A program made the position numbers and the translations under genes. Below the pieces are notes generated by a model. That model did not search any database and was not told where the DNA came from. It saw only the letters and a list, made by a program, of their open reading frames with translations. Shown in pieces: positions 17,216 to 25,702 of a stretch of DNA of 64,000 bases. Position 1 is the first letter of the stretch. Each line of letters starts with the position of its first letter. The stretch comes from Desulfomarina profundi (GTDB lineage Bacteria > Desulfobacterota > Desulfobulbia > Desulfobulbales > Desulfocapsaceae), in contig NZ_AP024086.1 of the NCBI RefSeq assembly GCF_019703855.1, positions 310,001 to 374,000 on the forward strand, written 5' to 3'.

Positions 17216-17230
17216 GTAAAACACCTACAC
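17210..17230. promoter_or_regulatory. 8-bp perfect palindrome GTGTAGGT-AAAAC-ACCTACAC
   Basis: Overlaps the stop codon of the response regulator gene and is followed at about 17247 by a half-site-like TGCCTACA. It could be a weak terminator (T-rich sequence follows at about 17238) or a binding site for a dimeric regulator such as the adjacent NarL-type protein. Confidence 0.4.
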
Positions 17231-17387
17231 ATAGCTGTTTTTTGCCTACATAATAAAAGGGGTTGGTCTGATTTCGGTTTTCGCAGGAATACCCTATAAT
17301 GACTCGTAATTACACTTCAAGAACGTTCATATTGGCTTGTTGACCAGTTACCTTTCAAGTCTGTGCATGGGGGTAGGATTACAGCAA

Positions 17388-19247
17388 ATGACCACTTTTT
17401 CCGGATGTCTGTTAGTCGAAAGAAATAATACTGAACCAGAAATTGTGGAATCGGAAGTTCGGCTTGACTCCGGGAATAAACCGGTCTTTGCCGTCGATTC
17501 CTCTGACACTGTATTGCTGGCCGGTGGTTTCCCATCCTTTTTTTCTCAATCACCATTCCCTTTCTCGGTAACTTTGCAACTGAACCGCGATAGAACTTTT
17601 CTTGACGGGGACGGCCTGTTGCGACTTGCTCTGGCGGAACACAGACGGCTGAACACTGCTTTCTGGCCCAGTTACATAAGCGAGGTGGATACCCGGGTAT
17701 GTGTTATAGGGAGTCAAACTGCCCATGTGGAAAAATTTCTCGATACCTATGGCGGTATGCTGGAGATTGAACCACTGCTTCTGCAGGAGCTGCATCCGGA
17801 AATTGCCACGGCAGTAGATCTCCATATTGAAAAGAATGACGATGGATTGCGTCTTGAATATACAGTCAGGTTGCCCCTGTCGATCCGGGAGTGTACCTAT
17901 TGCGGGGCCTGCGGCTCGGTATGCCCGGAAAACTGTATTTCTCCCCGACTTTTTCTGAATCTGCAGCAGTGTAGTCTCTGCGGGGAATGTGAAAAGGTCT
18001 GTGCAACGAAGGCCATTGATATCAATCGCATTGAAAAAAGGGCTTTGGAGGTTCCCGCCCTGATCATTCTCGACGACAGTAGATTTGAAGTTGGAGAGGA
18101 CGTGTCAACTGTCTATCACGAAAATGAACTGGAAAGGTTTTTTTCGACCCTTTTTCCCTGGCAGGTGGAGGAACCTGTTGTCTGGAGTGCTTCGATTTGT
18201 CAGTATAACTCCCGGCTTGGAGCCGGCTGTGACCTCTGTATTCGAAGTTGTAATTATGGCGCGATAACCCGGGGCAGTGACGGAATCGTGATAAATCCCT
18301 TTGCCTGTGAGGAATGCGGTGCCTGTGTAGGTGCCTGTCCTACCGGGGCTCTGCAGAATGGAAGATTTGACGATACAGCTTTTGTCAGGTTTTTTGATAC
18401 CGTGGATTTCCGGCAAGGAACAACCGTCGTTATGGGCAGTGAAGAACAGCTCCATGAGTTCTGGTGGCAGAGTGGAGGACAGCGTTATGACAACCTGTTC
18501 TTCCTTGAATATCCTGACTGCGAAAATCTGTCACTTTTTCATCTTCTCTTTCTGCTCCTTCGTGGGGCGGGCAAGCTTATACTGCTTACCGGAACACAGG
18601 GTGGCAGGGAACTGCAGAATCAGGTGGCTCTGGCCAATTCGCTCGTAACTTCACTTTATGGCGGGGAGCATCGGTTTTTTTTAAAGCCTGTCAGGGATGT
18701 AGAGAAACTGTTTGCCCGGCTTTCACCTCTTGAGCGGATTCCGGGAGGAAAAGGCACGGGGGAGTACACAAATCGAAGAAAAGAACTGGCAGAAGAACTG
18801 AAAAGACTTGTTGCGGGCAGTGGAAAAAATGCCACAGTCCGACCGGAGAAGTCTCTGGCCTTTGCCACACTTTCCTGTGACAGTGAAAGTTGTACACACT
18901 GCCTTGCCTGTCTGAACGGTTGTCGTATCGGGGCGTTATCTGCCGATGAGGAGAAGTTGTCTTTGAATCATGTGGGTGTGATGTGTATCGGCTGTGGGCT
19001 CTGCGTTCAAATCTGCCCTGAAAATGCGCTTGGACTGGCGCCGGAATTTACGCTGAACACCGATTTTTTCATGCAGCAGATATTAGCGGAAGCAGAGCCA
19101 ATGACCTGCAGGAGTTGTGGAAAGGTTTTCGGTACCCGCAAGAGCTATGAGCGGGTTATGGCCATTCTTGAAAAAAAAGAAAGTGTTGACACAACACATT
19201 TTGAATATTGTGAGACCTGCAGGGTTGTCAGGCTTTTTGAGGATTAA
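17388..19247 (+). CDS. Multi-cluster [4Fe-4S] ferredoxin-type protein of the formate dehydrogenase locus
   Basis: About 619 residues with at least five ferredoxin-like cysteine sets: CTYCGACGSVCPENC, CSLCGECEKVCATKA, CDLCIRSCNYG with CEECGACVGACPTGA, CTHCLACLNGCRIGA, and CIGCGLCVQICPENA, plus terminal CRSCG and CETC pairs that look like a zinc or rubredoxin-type knuckle. There is no signal peptide or membrane helix, so it should be cytoplasmic. A similar Fe-S protein precedes fdh genes in Shewanella and epsilon-proteobacteria and may pass electrons or help cluster loading. The ATG at 17388 is chosen (TAGGA upstream); an in-frame TTG start exists at 17337. The stop lies two bases before the chaperone gene. 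Confidence 0.82.
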   Translation: MTTFSGCLLVERNNTEPEIVESEVRLDSGNKPVFAVDSSDTVLLAGGFPSFFSQSPFPFSVTLQLNRDRTFLDGDGLLRLALAEHRRLNTAFWPSYISEVDTRVCVIGSQTAHVEKFLDTYGGMLEIEPLLLQELHPEIATAVDLHIEKNDDGLRLEYTVRLPLSIRECTYCGACGSVCPENCISPRLFLNLQQCSLCGECEKVCATKAIDINRIEKRALEVPALIILDDSRFEVGEDVSTVYHENELERFFSTLFPWQVEEPVVWSASICQYNSRLGAGCDLCIRSCNYGAITRGSDGIVINPFACEECGACVGACPTGALQNGRFDDTAFVRFFDTVDFRQGTTVVMGSEEQLHEFWWQSGGQRYDNLFFLEYPDCENLSLFHLLFLLLRGAGKLILLTGTQGGRELQNQVALANSLVTSLYGGEHRFFLKPVRDVEKLFARLSPLERIPGGKGTGEYTNRRKELAEELKRLVAGSGKNATVRPEKSLAFATLSCDSESCTHCLACLNGCRIGALSADEEKLSLNHVGVMCIGCGLCVQICPENALGLAPEFTLNTDFFMQQILAEAEPMTCRSCGKVFGTRKSYERVMAILEKKESVDTTHFEYCETCRVVRLFED

Positions 19248-19249
19248 CA

Positions 19250-19882
19250 ATGGACGATCAGAAAGAGTTGTTTCGTGTGCGCCTCCGGTTTCTTGATCTT
19301 GGAAAATCTTTTTTCCTTGGTGAACCTGATGCGGAGAAGATCAGCCGGTGGAGGGGAACTTTTTCTGCAATGACCCGGGAGCAGATCAGTCCAGCTTTCG
19401 ATCGAGCGGTCAGGGAGCTGGTGGAGGTGCTGAACACCACGGCGGAGAACACGGTAAGCCTGTCAACTCTGCAGGACGAGTATTATACACTTTTCATGGA
19501 TCCCTTTGAAGGGAGTCCTGTAAACATGACTGTTTCCCATTATTTAGACGGTAGGAATTTCGGACCGAGTCTGGTGGAAATCAAGGGTTTGCTCCATGAG
19601 GCGGGAATAGAAAAGGATAAAGCCGTAAAAGAGCCTGAAGACTCTCTGGTTGTTCTTCTGGATGCTTATGCAGCGCTGGTGGATGAAGAGCAGAGAGGAG
19701 ATGATGGAAGCGAAACGGCAAAGCGGTTGCAGGGTCGGTTGCTGGAAGAATTTCTTCTGCCGTTTCTTGAAAAATTCAATTTGGCCCTGGAGAAAAATGA
19801 CCGGGCAAATTTTTTTCGTATCTGCGGCCGTTTTCTCCAAGAGTATTTTGAATTGGAGAAAGGACTGACAGTTGGCGGATAA
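19250..19882 (+). CDS. TorD/DmsD-family redox enzyme maturation chaperone
   Basis: 210-residue all-helical cytoplasmic protein. It matches the TorD family in size and in the core segment LQDEYYTLFMDPFEGSPVNMTVSHYLDG, which corresponds to the conserved acidic/aromatic region. Members bind the twin-arginine leader of a molybdoenzyme and hold back export until the cofactor is in. It sits two bases after the Fe-S protein and upstream of fdhX and fdhA, so FdhA (or FdhX) is the likely client. The assignment to a subfamily is uncertain. Confidence 0.85.
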   Translation: MDDQKELFRVRLRFLDLGKSFFLGEPDAEKISRWRGTFSAMTREQISPAFDRAVRELVEVLNTTAENTVSLSTLQDEYYTLFMDPFEGSPVNMTVSHYLDGRNFGPSLVEIKGLLHEAGIEKDKAVKEPEDSLVVLLDAYAALVDEEQRGDDGSETAKRLQGRLLEEFLLPFLEKFNLALEKNDRANFFRICGRFLQEYFELEKGLTVGG

Positions 19883-19990
19883 TGTTCATGGCGGGTGAAT
19901 TGTGCCGCTTATAAAAGCGATGAAAGCCCAGCTGTAGTGATGAAGTATTCACTGCAGAAGAGGCTTTCTTATTCAAAAGGAGGGTATGCG

Positions 19991-20179
19991 ATGAAAAAGG
20001 AACAGGACAGTCGGCGTTCATTCCTCAAGCACATGCTGGCGGGAACGGCGGCCGTTGCCGGGACTGCAGCCGTTGTCAGGTCGGTGAAGGCAAAATCGGT
20101 TTCGGTGGAGAATCATTGTGATGAAATTCTTTACCATGAGAGCGAAAGTTTTAAAAAATATTACAAAACGCTGCGCTAG
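19991..20179 (+). CDS. fdhX: FdhX-like small twin-arginine-signal protein of formate dehydrogenase loci
   Basis: 62 residues, nearly half of which is a twin-arginine signal (RRSFLKHMLAGTAAVAGTAAV). The short mature part, rich in Ser, Glu and Tyr, ends FKKYYKTLR. Small proteins of this shape next to fdhA are a recognised family (formate dehydrogenase region TAT target). Their role is unknown, though Shewanella FdhX has been linked to enzyme function. The start is set by AAGGAGG seven bases before the ATG. Longer upstream frames to 19895 lack a site and are not used. Confidence 0.85.
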   Translation: MKKEQDSRRSFLKHMLAGTAAVAGTAAVVRSVKAKSVSVENHCDEILYHESESFKKYYKTLR

Positions 20180-20264
20180 TAATAACCGGTATGGCTGACC
20201 AGTAATCCGGGTTTTTGCAAACATTTTGCAAACAAAAGAACCTATTGAAAAGGAGAACAGTATA

Positions 20265-23060
20265 ATGGCCAGAAGCAAAATAAGGAAAAATTCCGGGGGT
20301 GATATCACCGGCGGTGGTCCGAGGATGACCCTGAATCCGAAACTCGCCAGGCGATCGTTTTTAAAGTTGTCCGCGGCAACGGCAGCCTTGAGTGGAGTAG
20401 CAATGACCACTAGGCTGACAACCAGAGCAATGGCAGCAGACCGGAAGGAGCCGTACCTGGGATCAAAAAAGGTTCGGACAGTCTGTACATACTGTGCCGT
20501 GGGATGCGGAATAGAGGCTGAAGTCCATAACGGGGTGTGGGTACGTCAGGATATCGCCCAGGATCACCCAATTTCCCGTGGATCTCACTGCTGTAAAGGT
20601 GCGGGAGCGATCGATATGGTGACCAGTGAAAAAAGGCTGAAAAGCCCGATGAAACGGGTCAATGGAAAATGGACTACTCTCTCCTGGGATCAGGCTATTG
20701 ATGAAATCGGTGCAAAACTGCTCGATCTCCGGGAAAAGGACGGACCTGACGCACTTCATTTTAACGGCAGCGCCAAGGTATCCAACGAGATGGCCTATCT
20801 GCACAGGAAATTTGCTGCCTTCTGGGGGACGAATAATATCGACCACCAGGCCCGAATCTGACACTCCACAACGGTGGCAGGTGTCGCCAATACTTGGGGT
20901 TACGGGGCAATGACCAACAGCCTGAATGATATCAGGCATGCAAAAAGCATGATCTTTATAGGCTCGAATGCAACGGAGGCCCATCCGGTTTCCATGCAGC
21001 ATATTCTCCATGCAAAAGAGGTGAATAATGCACCACTTATCGTAGTTGATCCACGATTCACAAAACTCGCGGCCAAGGGAACGGATTATGTCCGTATTCG
21101 TCCCGGTACCGATGCAGCCTTTATGATGGGGCTGATTAATGCCATCATTACCAACGGCTGGGAAGACAAGGAATTTATCAGAACCAGGGTCGCGGGATAT
21201 GAGGAAATGGCTGCAGTCGCCTCCCAATATACCCCGGAAGCTGTTGAAGAAATCACTGGTATTCCGGCTGCCGAGGTGACCAGAATTGCCGAGATTCTCG
21301 CCAATAATCGACCGACCAGTCTCACCTGGTGCATGGGTGGAACCCAGCATTCAATAGGTTCTTCCATAACGAGGACCTTCTGTATTCTTCAGTTGGTTCT
21401 CGGCAATATGGGAAAATCAGGTGGTGGAACCAATATTTTCCGAGGCCACGACAATGTTCAGGGTGCAACGGACATGTGCATTCTATCCCACAGCCTGCCG
21501 GCATACTACGGTCTGTCTGATGGGGCCTGGAAACACTGGTGCCGTGTCTGGGATGTGGATTATGACTGGATGGTTGGCAGGTTCCCGGCCAAGGAGTGGA
21601 TGAATAAAAAGGGTTTTACTTTGGCCCGCTGGTATGAAGGGGTTCTTGGTGAAGAGAAGATAGAATCTCCCAGTGCAGTCAAGGCCATGATCCAGTGGGG
21701 CTGCGGTTCCAATTCCAACTCCCAGTATAATCGTGTGGTCAGGGCTCTGAATAAACTGGAGCTGCTGGTTATTGTTGATCCCTTCCCCACCATCGCCTCG
21801 GCAGTGACAAAAACGGACAACGTCTATATCCTGCCCTGTTCAAGTCAATACGAGACCTCCGGTTCCGTGACCTCCACATCCCGGCAGATTCAGTGGAGAA
21901 ATAAAGTTGTAGAGCCGATCTATGATTCCAGGGATGATTACCAGATCATGGAACTGCTGGTGAAACGTCTGGGATTTGATAAAGAATTCTATAAGAATAT
22001 CAGTCAGGTGCCGGAAGATATTACTTTGGAGCTGGGTTCAGGTTCTCTGACCATTGGTTATAATGGCCAAACTCCGGAACGGATCAAAAAACATATGGAG
22101 AACTGGCATACTTTTGATATTGATGATCTCCAGGCCAAAGGTGGACCGTGTGATGGGGAGTATTACGGGATGCCGTGGCCCTGCTGGACAACTGATCACC
22201 CGGGGACGCCCATTCTCTATGACGTATCCAAACCTGTTGCTCAAGGAGGTCTGCCCTTCAGGAACCGTTTCGGACTCAAGAAAAAGTACGATTCAAGCGG
22301 CAGAACTGAAAATCAGCTGGCGGCAGAAGGTGTATATAATCCGGGCAGCGAGGTCAAAGGCGGTTATCCTGAGTTCAAGGATGTTGTTCCTGGAACCAAC
22401 TGGAAAACTGACCTTTCCCAGAAGACCTTGAAGGAGGCTATAAGAAGGGGAATGGCCCCATTCGGCAATGCGAGAGCTCGTTGTGTCGTCTGGAATTTTC
22501 CAGATCAGGTACCGATTCACCGTGAACCGCTTCATTCACCGCGACCGGACCTGATCGCCAAATATCCCACCTATGAGGACAAGCCGAATCATTATCGGGT
22601 ACATACCCGCTACAAGAGCGAGCAGGATCCTGAACTTGTGAAAAAATATCCCTACGTTATTACCACAGGTCGAATGGTTGAACATATGGGTGGCGGAGCA
22701 GAGACGAGAAGTTCCAAATATCTTGCAGAACTTCAACCTGAAATGTACGTGGAAATCAATCCGCGTCTTGCCAATAATCTCGGAATTCGCAAAGGTGGCA
22801 TGGTTATCATTGAATCACCTGAAGGTGCGAAGATTAAAGTCAAGGCCAAGCTCACCAAACGTGTTGACGAAAAGACGGTCTTTTTGCCATTCCATTTTGC
22901 CGGTACGCTTATGGGTGAATCGTATGAGAAGGATTACCCGGAAGGTCATGCCCCGTTTGCTGTCGGTGACCCCGGCAATGTCGTGACCAATTATGGCTAT
23001 GACATCATCACCCAGATCCAGGCCACCAAGGATGGTCTGTGTAATATCACCCGCGCCTGA
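20265..23060 (+). CDS. fdhA: Formate dehydrogenase catalytic subunit, selenocysteine-containing, TAT-exported
   Basis: 931 residues if TGA at 20859-20861 is read as selenocysteine (Sec199). The leader has RRSFLKLSAATAALSG, so the enzyme is exported by Tat. The first cluster is bound by Cys74, Cys77, Cys81 and a Cys near 109. Sec is followed by His and by a stretch matching FdnG-type enzymes (VANTWGYGAMTNSLNDI), the place where Sec/Cys ligates Mo or W. Both sides of the TGA are in the same frame. The enzyme oxidises formate to CO2 (or runs in reverse) in the periplasm and passes electrons to FdhB/FdhC. The ATG at 20265 has AGGAG nine bases upstream. Automated callers may split it into 20265-20861 and 20874-23060. 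Confidence 0.97.
20859..20885 (+). promoter_or_regulatory. Selenocysteine TGA codon with adjacent SECIS-like hairpin
   Basis: TGA at 20859-20861 is followed by paired segments GACAC (20860-20864) with GTGTC (20881-20885) and CCAC (20866-20869) with GTGG (20874-20877) around a four-base AACG loop. Bacterial SECIS elements lie directly after the UGA and direct SelB, so position and form fit. Confidence 0.8.
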
Positions 23061-23085
23061 TTGGTGCGTGGAGGAGGAATAAACA

Positions 23086-23673
23086 ATGGCAAGAATGAAA
23101 TTTTTGTGTGATGTGGAGCGGTGTATAGACTGCAGCGGTTGTGTTGTAGCCTGTAAAGAGGGCAATCATGTTCCGGTGGGTGTCAATCGTCGCCGTGTTA
23201 TTACCCTGAAACAGGGCGAGCCCGGAGAGAAGTCAATTTCAGTTTCCTGTATGCATTGTTCCGATGCACCCTGTATTGCTGTCTGTCCGGTTGATGCCAT
23301 CTACCAGCGTGCTGATGGAATTGTACTGGTGAATAAAAAAACCTGTATTGGTTGCGGTTACTGTTTTATGGCCTGTCCCTTCGGAGCACCACAGTTTCCC
23401 AAAGGCAATGTTTTTGGCGCAAGAGGTGCCATGGATAAATGTACATTCTGTGCCGGTGGTCCGGAAGAGACTTTCAGTAAAGAGGAGTACAAACTGTACG
23501 GCCAGAACCGGATTGCAGAGGGTAAACCACCCCTCTGTGCAGGAATGTGCGCAACTAAGGCCCTGCTGGCTGGCGATGCGGATGTCGTAGCAGATGTGTA
23601 CCGCACCAGAGTGTTTCAGCGTGGTTCGGGTGTCAATGCCTGGGGCTGGAACAGGGCGTATAAAAAGAAATAG
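23086..23673 (+). CDS. fdhB: Formate dehydrogenase iron-sulfur subunit (four-cluster ferredoxin)
   Basis: 195 residues with four cysteine groups typical of FdhB/HybA-like electron-transfer subunits: CIDCSGCVVACKEGN, CMHCSDAPCIAVCPVDA, CIGCGYCFMACPFGA and CTFC ... CAGMCATKAL. It passes electrons from FdhA to the membrane cytochrome. There is no own signal, so it is probably carried out by the twin-arginine signal of FdhA. It starts 25 bases after fdhA with a strong GGAGGAGG site. It lacks the C-terminal membrane anchor of E. coli FdnH. Confidence 0.95.
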   Translation: MARMKFLCDVERCIDCSGCVVACKEGNHVPVGVNRRRVITLKQGEPGEKSISVSCMHCSDAPCIAVCPVDAIYQRADGIVLVNKKTCIGCGYCFMACPFGAPQFPKGNVFGARGAMDKCTFCAGGPEETFSKEEYKLYGQNRIAEGKPPLCAGMCATKALLAGDADVVADVYRTRVFQRGSGVNAWGWNRAYKKK

Positions 23674-23756
23674 CCGGGTTGGTTTTCTGTTCCCACGATC
23701 CCAGTATGCCGGGATTTGTCGGGAACGGAAAACCGTCTCTTTGACTGGAGCATATT

Positions 23757-24629
23757 ATGTGGAGAGCAATTCTGTCTCTGTTTCTGCTGGTGCTTTGTAT
23801 ACTGGCAGGAACAAATGCCTTTGCTTTGGAAGGGTACTCCTCTCCTGTACTGTCTGGAGAATCGGCTGCTGATTACTATCATCAGTTGATGACTTATATT
23901 ACCGGGGACTGGCAGCAGTACGGTCAAATGTTTACGGCATTGCAGGGGGTGTGGTTCTGGAAGATTTTCCTTGCGGTCATTTCGATTATTCCCACTCTGT
24001 TCCTGATCCATTACCTGATAATCGGTGCCAAACGGTTTGCACATGACGGGGAGTATGTCTATTTTTTCAACCTCTTTAACCGGGTTGTTCATTTCTTTGC
24101 TGCGCTCTCATTTTCTTTACTGGTCATCACCGGATTGGCTGTAGTCTTCGGTTCCTTTTTCGGAGGTGGCGGTTTTGTCAAAATGGCAAGATATGTTCAT
24201 CTTATTGCGGCTATGGTTTTTATCTTGCCGGGACTGCTCATGTTCCTCATGTGGTTTAAGGATATGTTACCGAAGTTGTACGATATCAGCTGGATGCTGA
24301 TTCTTGGCGGGTATCTCAGTAAAAGGAAAAAACCTGTTCCGGCCGGAAAATTTAATGCCGGTCAAAAAATGTATTTCTGGCTTGCCACTGCCGGTGGTGG
24401 AATCATGGCCTATACAGGTTATCTGATCTGGGGATTTGGAGCAGATATTGACAGTATCCGTATTTCGATTATGGTTCATAATATTCTGGCAGCAGGGATT
24501 GTTGCCTTCTACCTGACCCATGTCTATATGTCCGTCTTTGCAATTGCCGGGTCCCTGGAGAGTATGAAGACCGGTTATAAACCGAAAGAAGAGGTGGATA
24601 TCCTACACAGTAAATACGAATATGAATAA
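23757..24629 (+). CDS. fdhC: Formate dehydrogenase cytochrome b subunit (gamma)
   Basis: 290 residues. An N-terminal signal-like helix (ILSLFLLVLCILAGTNAFA) and a short periplasmic part precede four membrane helices with histidines in suitable places (FNLFNRVVHFF; ARYVHLIAAM; MVHNILAAGIVAFYLTHVYMS) for two b hemes, as in FdnI-type subunits. It links the periplasmic dehydrogenase to the quinone pool. It is the last gene of the fdh operon and is followed by a clear terminator. The longer N-terminus with an extra helix resembles the Shewanella/epsilon-proteobacterial FdhC type. Confidence 0.93.
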   Translation: MWRAILSLFLLVLCILAGTNAFALEGYSSPVLSGESAADYYHQLMTYITGDWQQYGQMFTALQGVWFWKIFLAVISIIPTLFLIHYLIIGAKRFAHDGEYVYFFNLFNRVVHFFAALSFSLLVITGLAVVFGSFFGGGGFVKMARYVHLIAAMVFILPGLLMFLMWFKDMLPKLYDISWMLILGGYLSKRKKPVPAGKFNAGQKMYFWLATAGGGIMAYTGYLIWGFGADIDSIRISIMVHNILAAGIVAFYLTHVYMSVFAIAGSLESMKTGYKPKEEVDILHSKYEYE

Positions 24630-24646
24630 GTGTTTTTCCCTTGCAG

Positions 24647-24685
24647 AAAAAACCGGCTCTGCCCCAGGCAGCGGCCGGTTTTTTT
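24647..24685 (+). terminator. Intrinsic terminator of the fdh operon
   Basis: AACCGGC (24651-24657) pairs with GCCGGTT (24674-24680), with an inner CTGCC/GGCAG stem, preceded by an A run and followed by seven T residues. Confidence 0.9.
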
Positions 24686-24827
24686 ATGCAACCTGAATTT
24701 TGTAATTGGCAATCTTGCAGGAGTTAAGTGCAAATTTGAAATTGCATTAACCAAAAAATTGAAATGGCAGACCTATGTTGAATTGTCAGAGGTCATGATA
24801 TAAAGTAGGGAGGATAAGACTCTCAGT

Positions 24828-24984
24828 GTAAGTGATCAGGGGTACTGCATATTCACACGGTCGCAACTGCCCGCATAGATGGGCTATAGTGGCCAGTCAC
24901 GCCTGCACGAATCTGCGGCTCTTCAGCTCATTTACAGGTTTGATGTGATGAAAACACAGAGTTGCAAATCCTGTGACCAATTAC
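24828..24984. mobile_element. MITE-like palindromic element, family C copy 1
   Basis: About 157 bases from TAAGTGATCAGGGG to CCTGTGACCAATTA, nearly identical to 35923-36077. The interior folds on itself (GACTGCCCGC-type arm opposite GCGGCCAGTC). The ends are imperfect inverted repeats (TAAGTGATCA-GG and TAATTGGTCACAGG). No gene lies in the remaining part of the 400-base gap between fdhC and mobB. A short GAGAAATGCGGG motif follows at 24999-25010. Confidence 0.7.
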
Positions 24985-25033
24985 CTATCTGGACTGATGA
25001 GAAATGCGGGCTAATCTATATTAAGGAGAGGAA

Positions 25034-25699
25034 ATGTCTGCAATTGTGACCTTTATAGGCTGGCACGACAGCGGTAAAACCACTCTTGCTTCGGCGGTGG
25101 TCAGTGAACTGAAAAAACTCGGATACCGCGTAGCGGTAATAAAATCCAGTAATGATTCAGGCCTGGAATTTGATACTCCGGGAACAGATACGTATAAACA
25201 TAAGGAAGCCGGAGCGGACAGCGTTCTTTTCGTGGCGCCCGATCAGATGGTACTGCAGACCGGTTACAGCAATCTTTCCCTGACAACTTTGGCCCATCGC
25301 TATTTCCCGGATGTGGATATTGTTATCGGAGAGGGTTTTAAGACAGCCAGAAAGACAGCCAAAATTGAGGTGTGCAGGAATGTGGACCAGAAACTGCGTC
25401 GGGAGGTGCATGGTGTCATCGCTGTTGCCACAAATCTGGAGGGTGTGGCGGGAGACTATGTATTTCGCCTTGATGAAGCACCGGAAATTGCCGCATTTAT
25501 AGAAAAAAGGTTTCTACTGCGAAAAGGTGCGCGCAGGCACAGGGAGCGTACGGCTCTGCTGGTTAATGGTCATAAAATTCCCATCAAGGATTATATCCAG
25601 GAAGCATTGGCCGAAACGGTGCATGGTTTTGTCAAAACCTTGAAAATCGGTCAGGACATTGAAGAGATCGAACTCCGTATCAGAATCCCAGGGGAATAA
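25034..25699 (+). CDS. mobB: Molybdopterin-guanine dinucleotide biosynthesis protein MobB
   Basis: 221-residue P-loop protein. Walker A is GWHDSGKTT at residues 9-17, with switch regions around DTPGTDTYKHKEAGAD and the acidic VIGEGFK motif of MobB. The last 60 residues (LLVNGHKIPIKDYIQEAL) form a small extra domain seen in some anaerobes. MobB binds GTP and assists MobA in attaching GMP to molybdopterin, needed for the bis-MGD enzymes in this window. The start is supported by AAGGAGAGG nine bases upstream. It is separated from the fdh operon by a terminator and a repeat, so it has its own promoter. Confidence 0.93.
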   Translation: MSAIVTFIGWHDSGKTTLASAVVSELKKLGYRVAVIKSSNDSGLEFDTPGTDTYKHKEAGADSVLFVAPDQMVLQTGYSNLSLTTLAHRYFPDVDIVIGEGFKTARKTAKIEVCRNVDQKLRREVHGVIAVATNLEGVAGDYVFRLDEAPEIAAFIEKRFLLRKGARRHRERTALLVNGHKIPIKDYIQEALAETVHGFVKTLKIGQDIEEIELRIRIPGE

Positions 25700-25702
25700 T
25701 CA

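Noticed and set aside
20859-20861. Reading the fdhA TGA as a true stop and the gene as two pseudogene halves
   Set aside because: Both halves are in the same frame, the residue position is the known Sec/Cys site of this enzyme family and a SECIS-like hairpin follows.
20463-21350. A 295-residue minus-strand frame across the selenocysteine site of fdhA
   Set aside because: It is opposite highly conserved formate dehydrogenase sequence and shows no motif of its own; a shadow frame.
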